Shown piece by piece: positions 8,209 to 15,955 of a DNA stretch of 38,110 nt (positions are counted from its first letter, which is position 1; every line of letters begins with the position of its first letter). This DNA comes from Legionella steigerwaltii (GTDB taxonomy: Bacteria > Pseudomonadota > Gammaproteobacteria > Legionellales > Legionellaceae): NCBI RefSeq assembly GCF_001468065.1, contig NZ_LNYZ01000043.1, forward strand, positions 1-38,110. The letters are read 5' to 3'. The notes beneath the pieces are model-generated. The model did not search any database. It saw nothing but the letters and a program-made list of their open reading frames with translations, and was not told where the DNA came from. Made by a program: the position numbers and the translations under genes.

Positions 8209-9365
8209 AGTTTAAAAATCTACTCCATGGACTATCTTTAGCTCGCCTCGATGGTTTAATACGTAAAGAATTTATTCTGATCACACGAGATCGCGGCACT
8301 ATAGCTATGTTAGTCATCTTACCAATTATGTTACTTATTCTCTTTGGCTTTGCTATTGAATTTGATCCCAAACATCTCCCCACCACCATTATTAGCTATG
8401 ACAATTCTCCATTAACTCGAAGCTATGTCAGTGCTCTTGAGGCTTCAGGATATTTTAAAGTGATTTATGATGAGCAAATGACTGAACGTAAAAAGAATCA
8501 GGATTTCGCCAATGGGCAAATAAGCTTTGCCTTCACCATTCCCCCTAATTTCACTCGTAAATACATTCGTAACGAAAATCCACAATTACTGGTTGAAATC
8601 GATGGTTCCGATCCAGGAAGCAGTGCCAGCGCACTCAGCAACGCGCTCCCCATACTGAATCAAACTCTGGATGCATTTAATAAACAAGGTTTAGGCTCCC
8701 CATCAATCACTAATCCGAAGCGAAGTGTCGATCTCACGATTCACCGACTTTATAATGAATCGAATACAAGCTCTTATAATATCGTTCCTGGACTAATTGG
8801 CGTACTGCTCACGCTCACCATGGTGATGCTTACATCAACCGCCATCACCTCAGAAAAAGAGTCGGGGACAATGGAAATGTTGCTAAGTACACCATTAAAA
8901 CCAACAGAAATTATTCTTGGTAAAGTAATACCCTACATCGTTTTAGGTTACTTACAACTAACCAGCATTTTAATTTTTGGTAAAGCACTGATTCATATTC
9001 CTACTGAAGGAAGCATCGTCTTGCTTTATATAGCGGTTGCACCATTTATTATTGCCAATTTAATGGTGGGTATGATTTTTTCCACACTTGCACGTACCCC
9101 GATGCAAGCAATGCAACTCAGTGTTTTTTACCAACTGCCTTCAATGTTTTTATCAGGCTATATTTTTTCTTTCTATGGCATGCCTAATTGGGCACAAATG
9201 ATAGGGTATTGCGTGCCTATGACGTACTTTATCCGGATTGCGCGTGGGATTTTATTGAAGGGAAACACGTTCAGCCAGATTGTTCCTAATATTTTTCCCA
9301 TTATATTGATTGCCCTTATTTTGATTTTCTTGACGGGAAAAATATTTAAAACGAAGCTCGACTAG
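8205..9365 (+). CDS. ABC-2 type permease
   Basis: A 386-residue inner membrane permease of the YbhR/YbhS/YhhJ type. One membrane helix lies near the N-terminus (about 35-57, LVILPIMLLILFGFAIEF). A large periplasmic domain of about 120 residues follows, then five or six helices in the C-terminal half, starting with NIVPGLIGVLLTLTMVMLTS. The conserved cytoplasmic motif EKESGTMEMLLSTPL lies after the second helix. E. coli ybh has two different permeases; only one is encoded here, so it probably forms a homodimer. The stop codon TAG is immediately followed by ggtctgttt, which recurs elsewhere in the window. Confidence 0.9.
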   Translation: MKFKNLLHGLSLARLDGLIRKEFILITRDRGTIAMLVILPIMLLILFGFAIEFDPKHLPTTIISYDNSPLTRSYVSALEASGYFKVIYDEQMTERKKNQDFANGQISFAFTIPPNFTRKYIRNENPQLLVEIDGSDPGSSASALSNALPILNQTLDAFNKQGLGSPSITNPKRSVDLTIHRLYNESNTSSYNIVPGLIGVLLTLTMVMLTSTAITSEKESGTMEMLLSTPLKPTEIILGKVIPYIVLGYLQLTSILIFGKALIHIPTEGSIVLLYIAVAPFIIANLMVGMIFSTLARTPMQAMQLSVFYQLPSMFLSGYIFSFYGMPNWAQMIGYCVPMTYFIRIARGILLKGNTFSQIVPNIFPIILIALILIFLTGKIFKTKLD

Positions 9366-9377
9366 GGTCTGTTTACA

Positions 9378-10817
9378 ATGATAAAAATTAAAATTATCTT
9401 ATTGAATCTATTTGCTATTTTGCTTTGGGGTTGTTGCAAAAACTGCGCTATTCCTGAAAAAGTGAATTATCCTAAAAATTCGCGTAATGGAATAAAATAC
9501 ATCGATAATAAAGCCGACTTAAGCCGAATCGCATGGTGGAAAAAGCTGCATGACCCAGAACTTAATCAGCTTATCCTGCACGCATTGGCCTGCAATGATA
9601 CAATTAAAAGTTCGTATGCAACGATTGAGCAAGCACAAGCGCAACTTAAAGCAGCTCAATATGCTTGGATCCCAACTCTGGATGCAACTGCTACTGGTTT
9701 TGCTGGTGGGACCTGGAATTCACATGTGACGCCCAGAGGCCAATTAGCGAACAATCCTTTTTTTTCTCATCTTTCCAACGTAAAGTTTAGAGGATACTAC
9801 ACCGGCTTTACTCCCAAATATACGGTGAATATTTTAAATAATATTTATAATGTTAAATCGGCCAAAGCGTCATTAGCCATGGAACAAGCCCAGGCACAAT
9901 CAACAAAATTAGTAATTATCAGCCAAATCAGCGGTGCTTACTTTATGCTCTTAAGTCAGCGAGAACAATTGGCGGTTGAAAAAGAACTGAGTCGTGATTT
10001 AAGGAAACTGCATCAACTGGAACAAATTCGTTTCAAGAGAGGAGCCAGCAATATCGAAGTACCAATAAATATTGATCAACAGTTGGCACAGGAAGAGGCG
10101 AAGATTCCCCAAATTGAAAGTGTCATCGCGCAAAATGAGAATACCATCCGCCTCTTATTGAATCAAAACCCTGGTCCAATTACAACTCATCGAAGCTTGC
10201 TTTCATTGAACGTAAATCACTTGATCCCTAAATCATTACCGTCATCGGTTTTAAAAAATCGTCCAGACATCATGATTGGTTTAAATAACTTAAAAATAGC
10301 TCAAGCACAAATTGGGATGGCTTATTCTGCTTTTTTCCCAACCATCGCCTTAACCAGTTTAATTGGCGGTGCCTCTGTTGATTTAAGGAATCTTTTAAAA
10401 TTGAGTACGAATATCTGGGTTGCAGAAGTTGCTGCTTCAACAAAAATTTTCAATGCCAGTTCCTATGAAAATATCAAATCAGCTAAAGCTGGATTTAAAG
10501 CAACTTATTATGAATACTTGAACACACTCCATTCCGCATTTGCAGATGTAGATGATGCGCTAACCAACGAACAGAACGACAATTTATCCTATTTGCAAAC
10601 TCAAAAAGGATATTTGGCAGCGAAGAAAGCATATGCTGTTGCATTAGCTCAGTATAAAGCAGGCTCCAAAGACTATCGTAGTGTAATCAATGCAAAAATT
10701 AATCTTGATCGCAGTAAATTAACTTTAATTCAAGAAAAAGCACAATTACTGGATAGTATTGTTCAAGTCTATAATGAGGTAGCCGGTGGGTATGATTCTG
10801 TTGAGTACACGACATAG
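9378..10817 (+). CDS. NodT/TolC-family outer membrane efflux lipoprotein
   Basis: A 479-residue outer membrane factor. The lipobox LLWGC marks Cys19 as the lipidation site, as in NodT/OprM-type channels. Two repeated halves each carry long helices (starting EQAQAQLKAAQYAWIPTLDA and IAQAQIGMAYSAFFPTIALT) and the conserved L-x-x-RPD-I motif appears as VLKNRPDIMIG. It forms the outer membrane exit duct for the preceding adaptor and ABC pump; the gene starts 12 bases after the permease stop. A hairpin terminator follows at 10880. Substrate unknown. Confidence 0.92.
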   Translation: MIKIKIILLNLFAILLWGCCKNCAIPEKVNYPKNSRNGIKYIDNKADLSRIAWWKKLHDPELNQLILHALACNDTIKSSYATIEQAQAQLKAAQYAWIPTLDATATGFAGGTWNSHVTPRGQLANNPFFSHLSNVKFRGYYTGFTPKYTVNILNNIYNVKSAKASLAMEQAQAQSTKLVIISQISGAYFMLLSQREQLAVEKELSRDLRKLHQLEQIRFKRGASNIEVPINIDQQLAQEEAKIPQIESVIAQNENTIRLLLNQNPGPITTHRSLLSLNVNHLIPKSLPSSVLKNRPDIMIGLNNLKIAQAQIGMAYSAFFPTIALTSLIGGASVDLRNLLKLSTNIWVAEVAASTKIFNASSYENIKSAKAGFKATYYEYLNTLHSAFADVDDALTNEQNDNLSYLQTQKGYLAAKKAYAVALAQYKAGSKDYRSVINAKINLDRSKLTLIQEKAQLLDSIVQVYNEVAGGYDSVEYTT

Positions 10818-10879
10818 GTACTGTCCTATAAATCTGAGTACAGTGTGGTTCTTCTAGGAATTTTTTTCCCTCACCCCTG

Positions 10880-10912
10880 CCCCTCTCCTGTTTCGGGAGA
10901 GGGGATTTTTTT
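10880..10912 (+). terminator. Intrinsic terminator of the efflux operon
   Basis: Nine-base arms cccctctcc/ggagagggg (10880-10888 and 10896-10904) with a 7-base loop, followed by a run of seven T. A second hairpin, cccttctcc/ggagaaggg (10930-10954), follows, and ccctca/tgaggg flank the pair, so the unit may also be a mobile palindromic repeat. Confidence 0.75.
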
Positions 10913-10981
10913 GTGGAACCCACCAATTTCCCTTCTCCGCCTTGGGGAGAAGGGGCCCGCTAAGGCGGATGAGGGGATTAA

Positions 10982-11548
10982 CTAAGCCTCTTCATCAAGC
11001 GCTTTTTCAACTACTTTGACCAATCGTCCTGCCTCAGGAGAGGTCGTTGAATAGAAATAATTAATAAGCTCACCTTTCCGATTAATAAGGTATTTATGGA
11101 AATTCCATTTTGGTGCCGTGCCAAATCCTAATTTCTGTCTAGCCCAAAGATAAAATGGATGTGCATGTTTTCCTGAAACCACTTCTTTAGCAGTCATTGG
11201 AAAAGTAACCCCATAATTGACTTGACAAAAACTAGCAATTTCTTGCTCTGTTCCTGGTTCTTGGCCGCCGAAATCGTTTGAAGGGACTCCCAGTATCACC
11301 AAACCACGGTCCTTATATTTTTCATAAAGCTTCTCTAACCGAGCATATTGTGGAGTAAAACCACACTTTGAAGCCGTATTCACAATAATTAAAACCTTCC
11401 CTTGAAATGATGATAATGGTAATGGCTCATGCCCACGTAAAGTATGAAATGAATAATCATAGGCATTATCATTGAGTCGAGATGACTCAGCAGATGCGAT
11501 ATTAGAAGTCATAATGTAACATCCTAGTAAAATGGTTAGAAAACGCAT
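10982..11548 (-). CDS. Periplasmic glutathione peroxidase (Cys type)
   Basis: A 188-residue thiol peroxidase with an N-terminal signal sequence (about 1-20, ending ASA), so probably periplasmic, unlike cytoplasmic BtuE. Catalytic residues of the GPx family are present: Cys62 in NTASKCGFTPQ, Gln96 in PSNDFGGQEPG, and Trp148-Asn149-Phe150 in KWNFHKYL. The peroxidatic residue is cysteine, not selenocysteine. Such enzymes reduce hydrogen or lipid peroxides, in bacteria usually with thioredoxin-type donors; here the periplasmic donor is unknown. It could protect against host oxidative stress. Start ATG 11548 behind AAGGGAT. Confidence 0.9.
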   Translation of the reverse strand: MRFLTILLGCYIMTSNIASAESSRLNDNAYDYSFHTLRGHEPLPLSSFQGKVLIIVNTASKCGFTPQYARLEKLYEKYKDRGLVILGVPSNDFGGQEPGTEQEIASFCQVNYGVTFPMTAKEVVSGKHAHPFYLWARQKLGFGTAPKWNFHKYLINRKGELINYFYSTTSPEAGRLVKVVEKALDEEA

Positions 11549-11655
11549 GGTTATCCCTTGTTCGTTCCAGAACTGAATCGCTGGGATGTCTAATACTCAT
11601 TTCATCATATACTATTGATCGAGTATTGCAAGAAAGCTATATCCGTGAGTAATTA

Positions 11656-11737
11656 GTAGCCTGGGTGAAGGCATAGCCGTAACCCGGGATTATTCAAGTC
11701 TCGATCCCGGGTTACGCTTCGCTGCACCCAGGCTACA
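11656..11737. repeat. Palindromic repeat, copy 2
   Basis: Arms gtagcctgggtgaaggcata...aacccggg and cccgggtt...tgcacccaggctac enclose a short loop. The left arm has the variant gaaggcatagccgt instead of gcagcgcagcgg, so the two ends are of different subtypes. It sits between the minus-strand GPx and HIT genes. Confidence 0.85.
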
Positions 11738-11747
11738 ACTCTTAAGT

Positions 11748-12170
11748 TTAATAAGTGTTCAACTGATGCTTAATTTTTTCTTGTACTTCCTGCATATGTT
11801 GTTCATCTTTATAATGAGTTCGTGGCCAAAAAAAACCCTTAAGCCCATCGTGTTTATTTCTAGGAACAATATGTACATGAAGATGGGGTATACTTTGGCT
11901 AATGGTGTTATTCATTGCAATGAAGCTCCCTGCTGCTCCCATTGCTTTTTCAACAGCCCTACCTATTTTTTGAGTTAATGAAAAAAGCGGGGATAGCATT
12001 GAGTCAGGCAAATCATAGAGTGTTTTAATATGCATCTTAGGGGCTAATAAGGTATGTCCTGGAAAAAGAGGACGAGAGTCCAAAAAGGCGATAAAACCCT
12101 CGTCTTCAAAGATAATAAAAGCTTTTTCTTTTTTCGCCACAATTAAATCAATAACACACTCAATTGCCAT
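11748..12170 (-). CDS. HIT family nucleotide-binding protein
   Basis: A 140-residue histidine-triad protein. The catalytic HLHVH motif is at 96-100 (PHLHVHIVPR), with the usual preceding strand around FIAMNN and the N-terminal signature FEDEGFIAFLDSRPLFPGH. HIT proteins hydrolyse dinucleoside polyphosphates or nucleotide-phosphoramidates/adenylates, the middle His being the nucleophile. The N-terminal zinc cysteines of HinT-type members are absent. It starts at ATG 12170 next to the end of the MATE gene (13 bases), so the two may be co-transcribed. Confidence 0.9.
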   Translation of the reverse strand: MAIECVIDLIVAKKEKAFIIFEDEGFIAFLDSRPLFPGHTLLAPKMHIKTLYDLPDSMLSPLFSLTQKIGRAVEKAMGAAGSFIAMNNTISQSIPHLHVHIVPRNKHDGLKGFFWPRTHYKDEQHMQEVQEKIKHQLNTY

Positions 12171-12183
12171 TTTATATCCCTAT

Positions 12184-14061
12184 TCATGCAAATACTGTCA
12201 CCTTATCTGTTGTATTATATGTTTTCCCTTTATGTTCCAACAAATTCTCTTTTTCATCCTTATATTTCATCTTGAGTAATCGACTAAAAAAACCCTCAAG
12301 ACAATTTGCAGAGGATGTAAGTGCACGAGGTGGCTCTTTAACAATTTGGGGTGCCTCTTCATCAATTTGAGGTGTCTCTTCGGCAATTTCCTGTATTCTG
12401 TCCGAATTGATGCGATTGCGCCATCTATAGGTTAATCCAGGAAGGGCAATAATCACTCCTCCAGTATAGCCTGCAGCCACACCATAAATTCCTAACTTCG
12501 TTTTAAGTCCAAGAAGAGCTGATCCTGTTATTCCCAAAGATAATGCGGAAACTGAAATAATAGTTGACCCCTTGAGGTCTCCTAAAACTCTTAATTGTTG
12601 TAATAGATTATAGCGTGCTGAATCCAAAATAACCCCAGTCGACATAATAGGCGCCAAATATTTAAGAATATCTTTTATTTGGTTCGAATTATTTCCCATA
12701 ACCAGCACGCCCGGCATCACAGCAAAAAATAAAGGAACTGGAGTTGTATAAATCAGCGTAGTTAATAATCCATATTTACCCATGTTACTTGCACTTACGT
12801 ATCTTTTTGCACCAATCAGCCGGTTAATTTCTTGTGAATTACCCTGCCCAAACCCAGCTAATAATAAAAAATTAAAAAATATGTACTGATTTAAATTAGT
12901 TATGGCTGCTTGTTCTTTAGTACCCAACGCGCCCGACAGGATACTTACTGAAAGAGACATTGCCATTTCGCTTGCAACCGATAAAGTAATCGATCCGCCT
13001 ATTTGCAAAAGCTCTTTAAGCTGTGCAAACTGCCCGCTAAATTTTTTAAAAATCTTGAAAAATTCGTACTGACTAAAATCTTTATGCTTGGCTAAATAAA
13101 GCGCATACAATAAAGAAGTTAAATAAGCTTCAAAAACATAACCACCGATAATCCCTGCGGATCCCATCTTAGGTATTCCTAAACCACCAAATCCAAGCCA
13201 TGCAGAAATTCCTGTTCCCACAGCAAGACTTGCTAATCCCATAAGCATTGCTGGTGTAGAACGTCCAAAGCTAAACATCATTTGTTCCGTTGATATTCGT
13301 GTCAATACTCCTGCTACTGCAGGTGAATAAATACGTAAAGCATTCTGTGTAAGTTCCGCTACATGGTCATTCTGGCCAAAAAGATTAGTTAATAAAGGTT
13401 TGGAGAAGATCATTCCAGCCATAATTGGTGGGGTAAGAAAGGTAGACAACCAAAGACCATTACGACTGATGCCAGCAATATACTCACGCTTTTCCTGCAA
13501 GACGACTTCATTGGTTTCACCATTTTTTTCAGCTTCAGTGAGCTCACCAATTTTATTACTAGCCACCACACTCATAGAAAACAAAGGAGCCATGCCGATG
13601 ACTAAAAGAGTATTGATCATCGTAGAAATTAATGTGGCTGCAGCAACTTCGTCTTCATTTTCACTGAGCGTATTAAGTAATAAAACAATTAAAAAAATCT
13701 CAAAACTAAAAGTAAATGAGAGTGCCATCGGAAGAGAAAGTGAACTTAGCGATTTAAAGACTCTCCAAAATCCGTATGAATTATCATCTATATCCTCAGA
13801 AGCATTAAACAAACCGAACGAGTTAAAAATACTCCAAAGTCCGTATGAATTATCATCTATATCGTTAGAATCATTAATTGGAGTTCTTTGCTCAGGCTCG
13901 TCATTTTTTAAAGGGATATTATCTAACTGATCCAGTGCATCAGAAGCAGCAAAAGCTTCAGAAATTTTGATTGCTATTTCGTTGTTTTGTGCATCTTGAG
14001 ATGTTGAGTTAATACTTCTTGGTTGTATTTTTTCATATTTTGATTCAACTTTTTTTTGCAT
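12184..14061 (-). CDS. MATE family transporter with long cytosolic N- and C-terminal tails
   Basis: A 625-residue multidrug/toxin-extrusion-type transporter, longer than the usual 440-480. Residues about 105-565 hold the 12-helix MATE core, with stretches such as SLPMALSFTFSFEIFLIVLL, a half-repeat near GGSITLSVASEMAMSLSVS and AAGYTGGVIIALPGLTYRW. The N-terminal 105 residues are acidic and carry a 23-residue duplication (IDDNSYG[LF]W at 68-76 and 91-99). The C-terminal 55 residues are Glu- and Lys-rich. MATE proteins are Na+ or H+ antiporters. The tails suggest a Legionella-specific subgroup, maybe tethered to or regulated by other proteins. Start ATG 14061 with AAGGAA. Confidence 0.82.
   Translation of the reverse strand: MQKKVESKYEKIQPRSINSTSQDAQNNEIAIKISEAFAASDALDQLDNIPLKNDEPEQRTPINDSNDIDDNSYGLWSIFNSFGLFNASEDIDDNSYGFWRVFKSLSSLSLPMALSFTFSFEIFLIVLLLNTLSENEDEVAAATLISTMINTLLVIGMAPLFSMSVVASNKIGELTEAEKNGETNEVVLQEKREYIAGISRNGLWLSTFLTPPIMAGMIFSKPLLTNLFGQNDHVAELTQNALRIYSPAVAGVLTRISTEQMMFSFGRSTPAMLMGLASLAVGTGISAWLGFGGLGIPKMGSAGIIGGYVFEAYLTSLLYALYLAKHKDFSQYEFFKIFKKFSGQFAQLKELLQIGGSITLSVASEMAMSLSVSILSGALGTKEQAAITNLNQYIFFNFLLLAGFGQGNSQEINRLIGAKRYVSASNMGKYGLLTTLIYTTPVPLFFAVMPGVLVMGNNSNQIKDILKYLAPIMSTGVILDSARYNLLQQLRVLGDLKGSTIISVSALSLGITGSALLGLKTKLGIYGVAAGYTGGVIIALPGLTYRWRNRINSDRIQEIAEETPQIDEEAPQIVKEPPRALTSSANCLEGFFSRLLKMKYKDEKENLLEHKGKTYNTTDKVTVFA
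13771..13863. repeat. In-frame tandem duplication in the MATE gene
   Basis: The 24-base tract beginning tccgtatgaattatcatc occurs at 13771-13794 and again at 13840-13863, 69 bases (23 codons) apart. It is nearly identical at the DNA level, so the duplication is recent or maintained. Confidence 0.8.
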
Positions 14062-14441
14062 TGTAATTTCCTTTAGAAAACAACTAATTCCGATATTAAG
14101 GCCTGTTGTCAGTTACCTTAGATTACTTACGTTTCTGGCATTTATACCCTGAGAGGATCTCAAAAATTTTTTCACCCTATATACCTTAGACTCCACATAT
14201 AAAACCAACATGCCAATAAATTTAATTTAGTGACAAAATATTAGACTAACTTAGGGGCGTGGATTATATCAATCTTTAAAATCTTTTCATCTGAATTTTT
14301 TTTATTCGAAAGAATATGGAAGTACCTAATTGAAGATAAGTAAGCACTGCAATATCATTTACTTTTCTAGTTCATGAATTCATAGCAGTATTTTATTGTC
14401 TAAATTAGCTAATTTTTAAATAAATTTGGAGTAAAAATAAA
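14062..14441. other. AT-rich divergent intergenic region
   Basis: This 380-base gap separates the divergent MATE and PEBP genes. No open frame of note, RNA gene or strong palindrome is seen. A weak candidate promoter for the plus-strand gene is TTGAAG (14330-14335), a 17-base spacer and TATCAT (14353-14358). A GGAG ribosome site sits just before 14442. Confidence 0.4.
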
Positions 14442-14999
14442 ATGAAAAAATATTCCCTGCTTTTGCTCTTAGCGCTCTCTTTTTTTCACTGCAGCAGCTT
14501 TGCGAATACGTTTACCATCGAAAGCTCGTCCTTTAAAATGAATTCAATGATCCCGGACCAATATACGTGTAATGGACTCGACCAATCCCCGCCTTTAAGC
14601 TGGTATAACATTCCACCCAATACACAGTCACTCGCTCTAGTAGTTGACGATCCGGATGCAACTGGAGGGACTTGGACACACTGGATAGTAATTGATATAC
14701 CACCAACTACAAAAGAATTAGGTGCTGGAGGCCCAATTCCTCCAGGAGCTGCAAATGCAAAAAACAGTTGGGGAGGCTTAGGATATCGAGGCCCTTGCCC
14801 TCCTCCTCTGGGAGGAGTACATACTTATCACTTTAAATTATATGCTCTGGATACCGTATTAAATTTAGGTGATGGTACTACTCGAGACATCGTTTTAGAT
14901 AAAATGACTGGACATGTTATCGGCACTGCAGAATTGGTCGGACTTTATCAAAACTTTAAAAGTAATGCTCCTGCTCAAAACAATAGTCCTACCCAGTGA
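14442..14999 (+). CDS. Exported YbhB/YbcL family protein (PEBP, Raf-kinase-inhibitor-like)
   Basis: A 185-residue protein with a signal peptide (about 1-21, ending SSFA). The PEBP core shows the conserved DPDATGGTWTHW (about 69-80), with ligand-pocket Asp and His, and GYRGPCPPPLGG followed by HTYHFKLYALD. Bacterial PEBP proteins bind anionic or phosphate-bearing ligands; the biological role is unclear. E. coli YbcL is periplasmic, consistent with the signal here. The C-terminal Asn/Gln/Pro-rich tail is not part of the fold. A palindromic repeat follows the stop codon. The preceding GGAG site supports the start. Confidence 0.9.
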   Translation: MKKYSLLLLLALSFFHCSSFANTFTIESSSFKMNSMIPDQYTCNGLDQSPPLSWYNIPPNTQSLALVVDDPDATGGTWTHWIVIDIPPTTKELGAGGPIPPGAANAKNSWGGLGYRGPCPPPLGGVHTYHFKLYALDTVLNLGDGTTRDIVLDKMTGHVIGTAELVGLYQNFKSNAPAQNNSPTQ

Positions 15000-15008
15000 C
15001 TGGGACAT

Positions 15009-15098
15009 TGTAGCCTGGGTGCAGCGCAGCGGAACCCGGGGTTCTAAATACGAATAACCCCTTTAACCCGGGTTCCGCTGCGCTGCACCCAGGCTACA
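15009..15098. repeat. Palindromic repeat, copy 3
   Basis: Nearly perfect arms tgtagcctgggtgcagcgca...ggaacccggg and cccgggttcc...gcgctgcacccaggctaca. It fills the junction between two convergent genes (PEBP and the binding protein) and may terminate transcription from both sides. Confidence 0.9.
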
Positions 15099-15101
15099 AA
15101 T

Positions 15102-15920
15102 TTAGTTCTTATTCGAATCGTTGCCAAACCATTTCTTATAAATTTTTTCATAGGTTCCATCTGCTTGCATTTCTGCTTGGGCTTTATTAACGGCTTTAAC
15201 CAGCTCCTGATTAGCTTGATTCATGCCAAACCCTAATGGTTGGGGGGCATTGGGGACAGCAGAAAGGATATGTAATTCAGGATGGTGTTCCACATAATAA
15301 TAAGAAACAGGAAATACCTTCATCACAGCTCCTACCCTACCAGCAATTAAATCCTCTATCGCCAGATTAAAATTTTTAAATGGATATATTTTTATCCCAT
15401 GGATTTGTCCCTTTTTTTGCATGTGTTTGGCGATATTAAAATCTGTCGTTGCTGCCTGTACCCCAATAGTCAGTTTGCTTAGATCTGTTATGGTTTTTAC
15501 CTGAGGTGTTTTATTTTTATTAATCACAATGCTTAGAGTAGTCGTCATATAGGGTTTGGAAAATGCGATTATTTTCTCGCGATCCTTATTAATCGTAATC
15601 GCCCCCATTATTAGATCGTAATGATTTTCTCTTAACTCATTTATAATTTTTTCCCATTGCGTTTTTTTAAACTCAAGATGTAAATGCAATCGTTTGGCAA
15701 TCTCTTTGATCAGATCCACTTCGAAACCAATTTCCTTTTCATCTTTTAAATATTCAAAAGGAGGATTGGTAAAATAAGTAGCAACTATGAGTGTTCCCGG
15801 TTTCAGAGTATGTAATACCGGATGGCCTTCATTATCTGAATAAGCGAGCTTGGTCATAAGTACAGAACATAGAAACACAAAAAAACAAAGAACTAATTTT
15901 CTTAAAAATTGTCCTAACAT
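15102..15920 (-). CDS. Periplasmic amino-acid-binding protein (SBP family 3)
   Basis: A 272-residue solute-binding protein. A signal peptide (about 1-29, hydrophobic FLRKLVLCFFVFLCSVLM) precedes the family 3 fold: GTLIVATYFTNPPFEYL, the signature GFEVDLIKEIAKRL, DLIMGAITINKDREK and FSKPYMTTTLSIVI. These fit binding proteins for polar amino acids such as Arg, Gln or His; Asp and Arg ligand residues are present but specificity is not clear. No ABC permease or ATPase is nearby; instead an APC permease gene ends 35 bases upstream on the same strand. Start ATG 15920 follows AAGGAG; the frame also has a GTG at 15926. Confidence 0.88.
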   Translation of the reverse strand: MLGQFLRKLVLCFFVFLCSVLMTKLAYSDNEGHPVLHTLKPGTLIVATYFTNPPFEYLKDEKEIGFEVDLIKEIAKRLHLHLEFKKTQWEKIINELRENHYDLIMGAITINKDREKIIAFSKPYMTTTLSIVINKNKTPQVKTITDLSKLTIGVQAATTDFNIAKHMQKKGQIHGIKIYPFKNFNLAIEDLIAGRVGAVMKVFPVSYYYVEHHPELHILSAVPNAPQPLGFGMNQANQELVKAVNKAQAEMQADGTYEKIYKKWFGNDSNKN

Positions 15921-15955
15921 ATACACTCCTTTACGTTCATGTAAAAGCTATCTCA

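Noticed and set aside
13400..13930. 176-codon open frame on the plus strand
   Set aside because: It is antisense to the N-terminal part of the MATE gene, lacks a ribosome site and shows no recognisable protein; the minus-strand frame has clear membrane helices.
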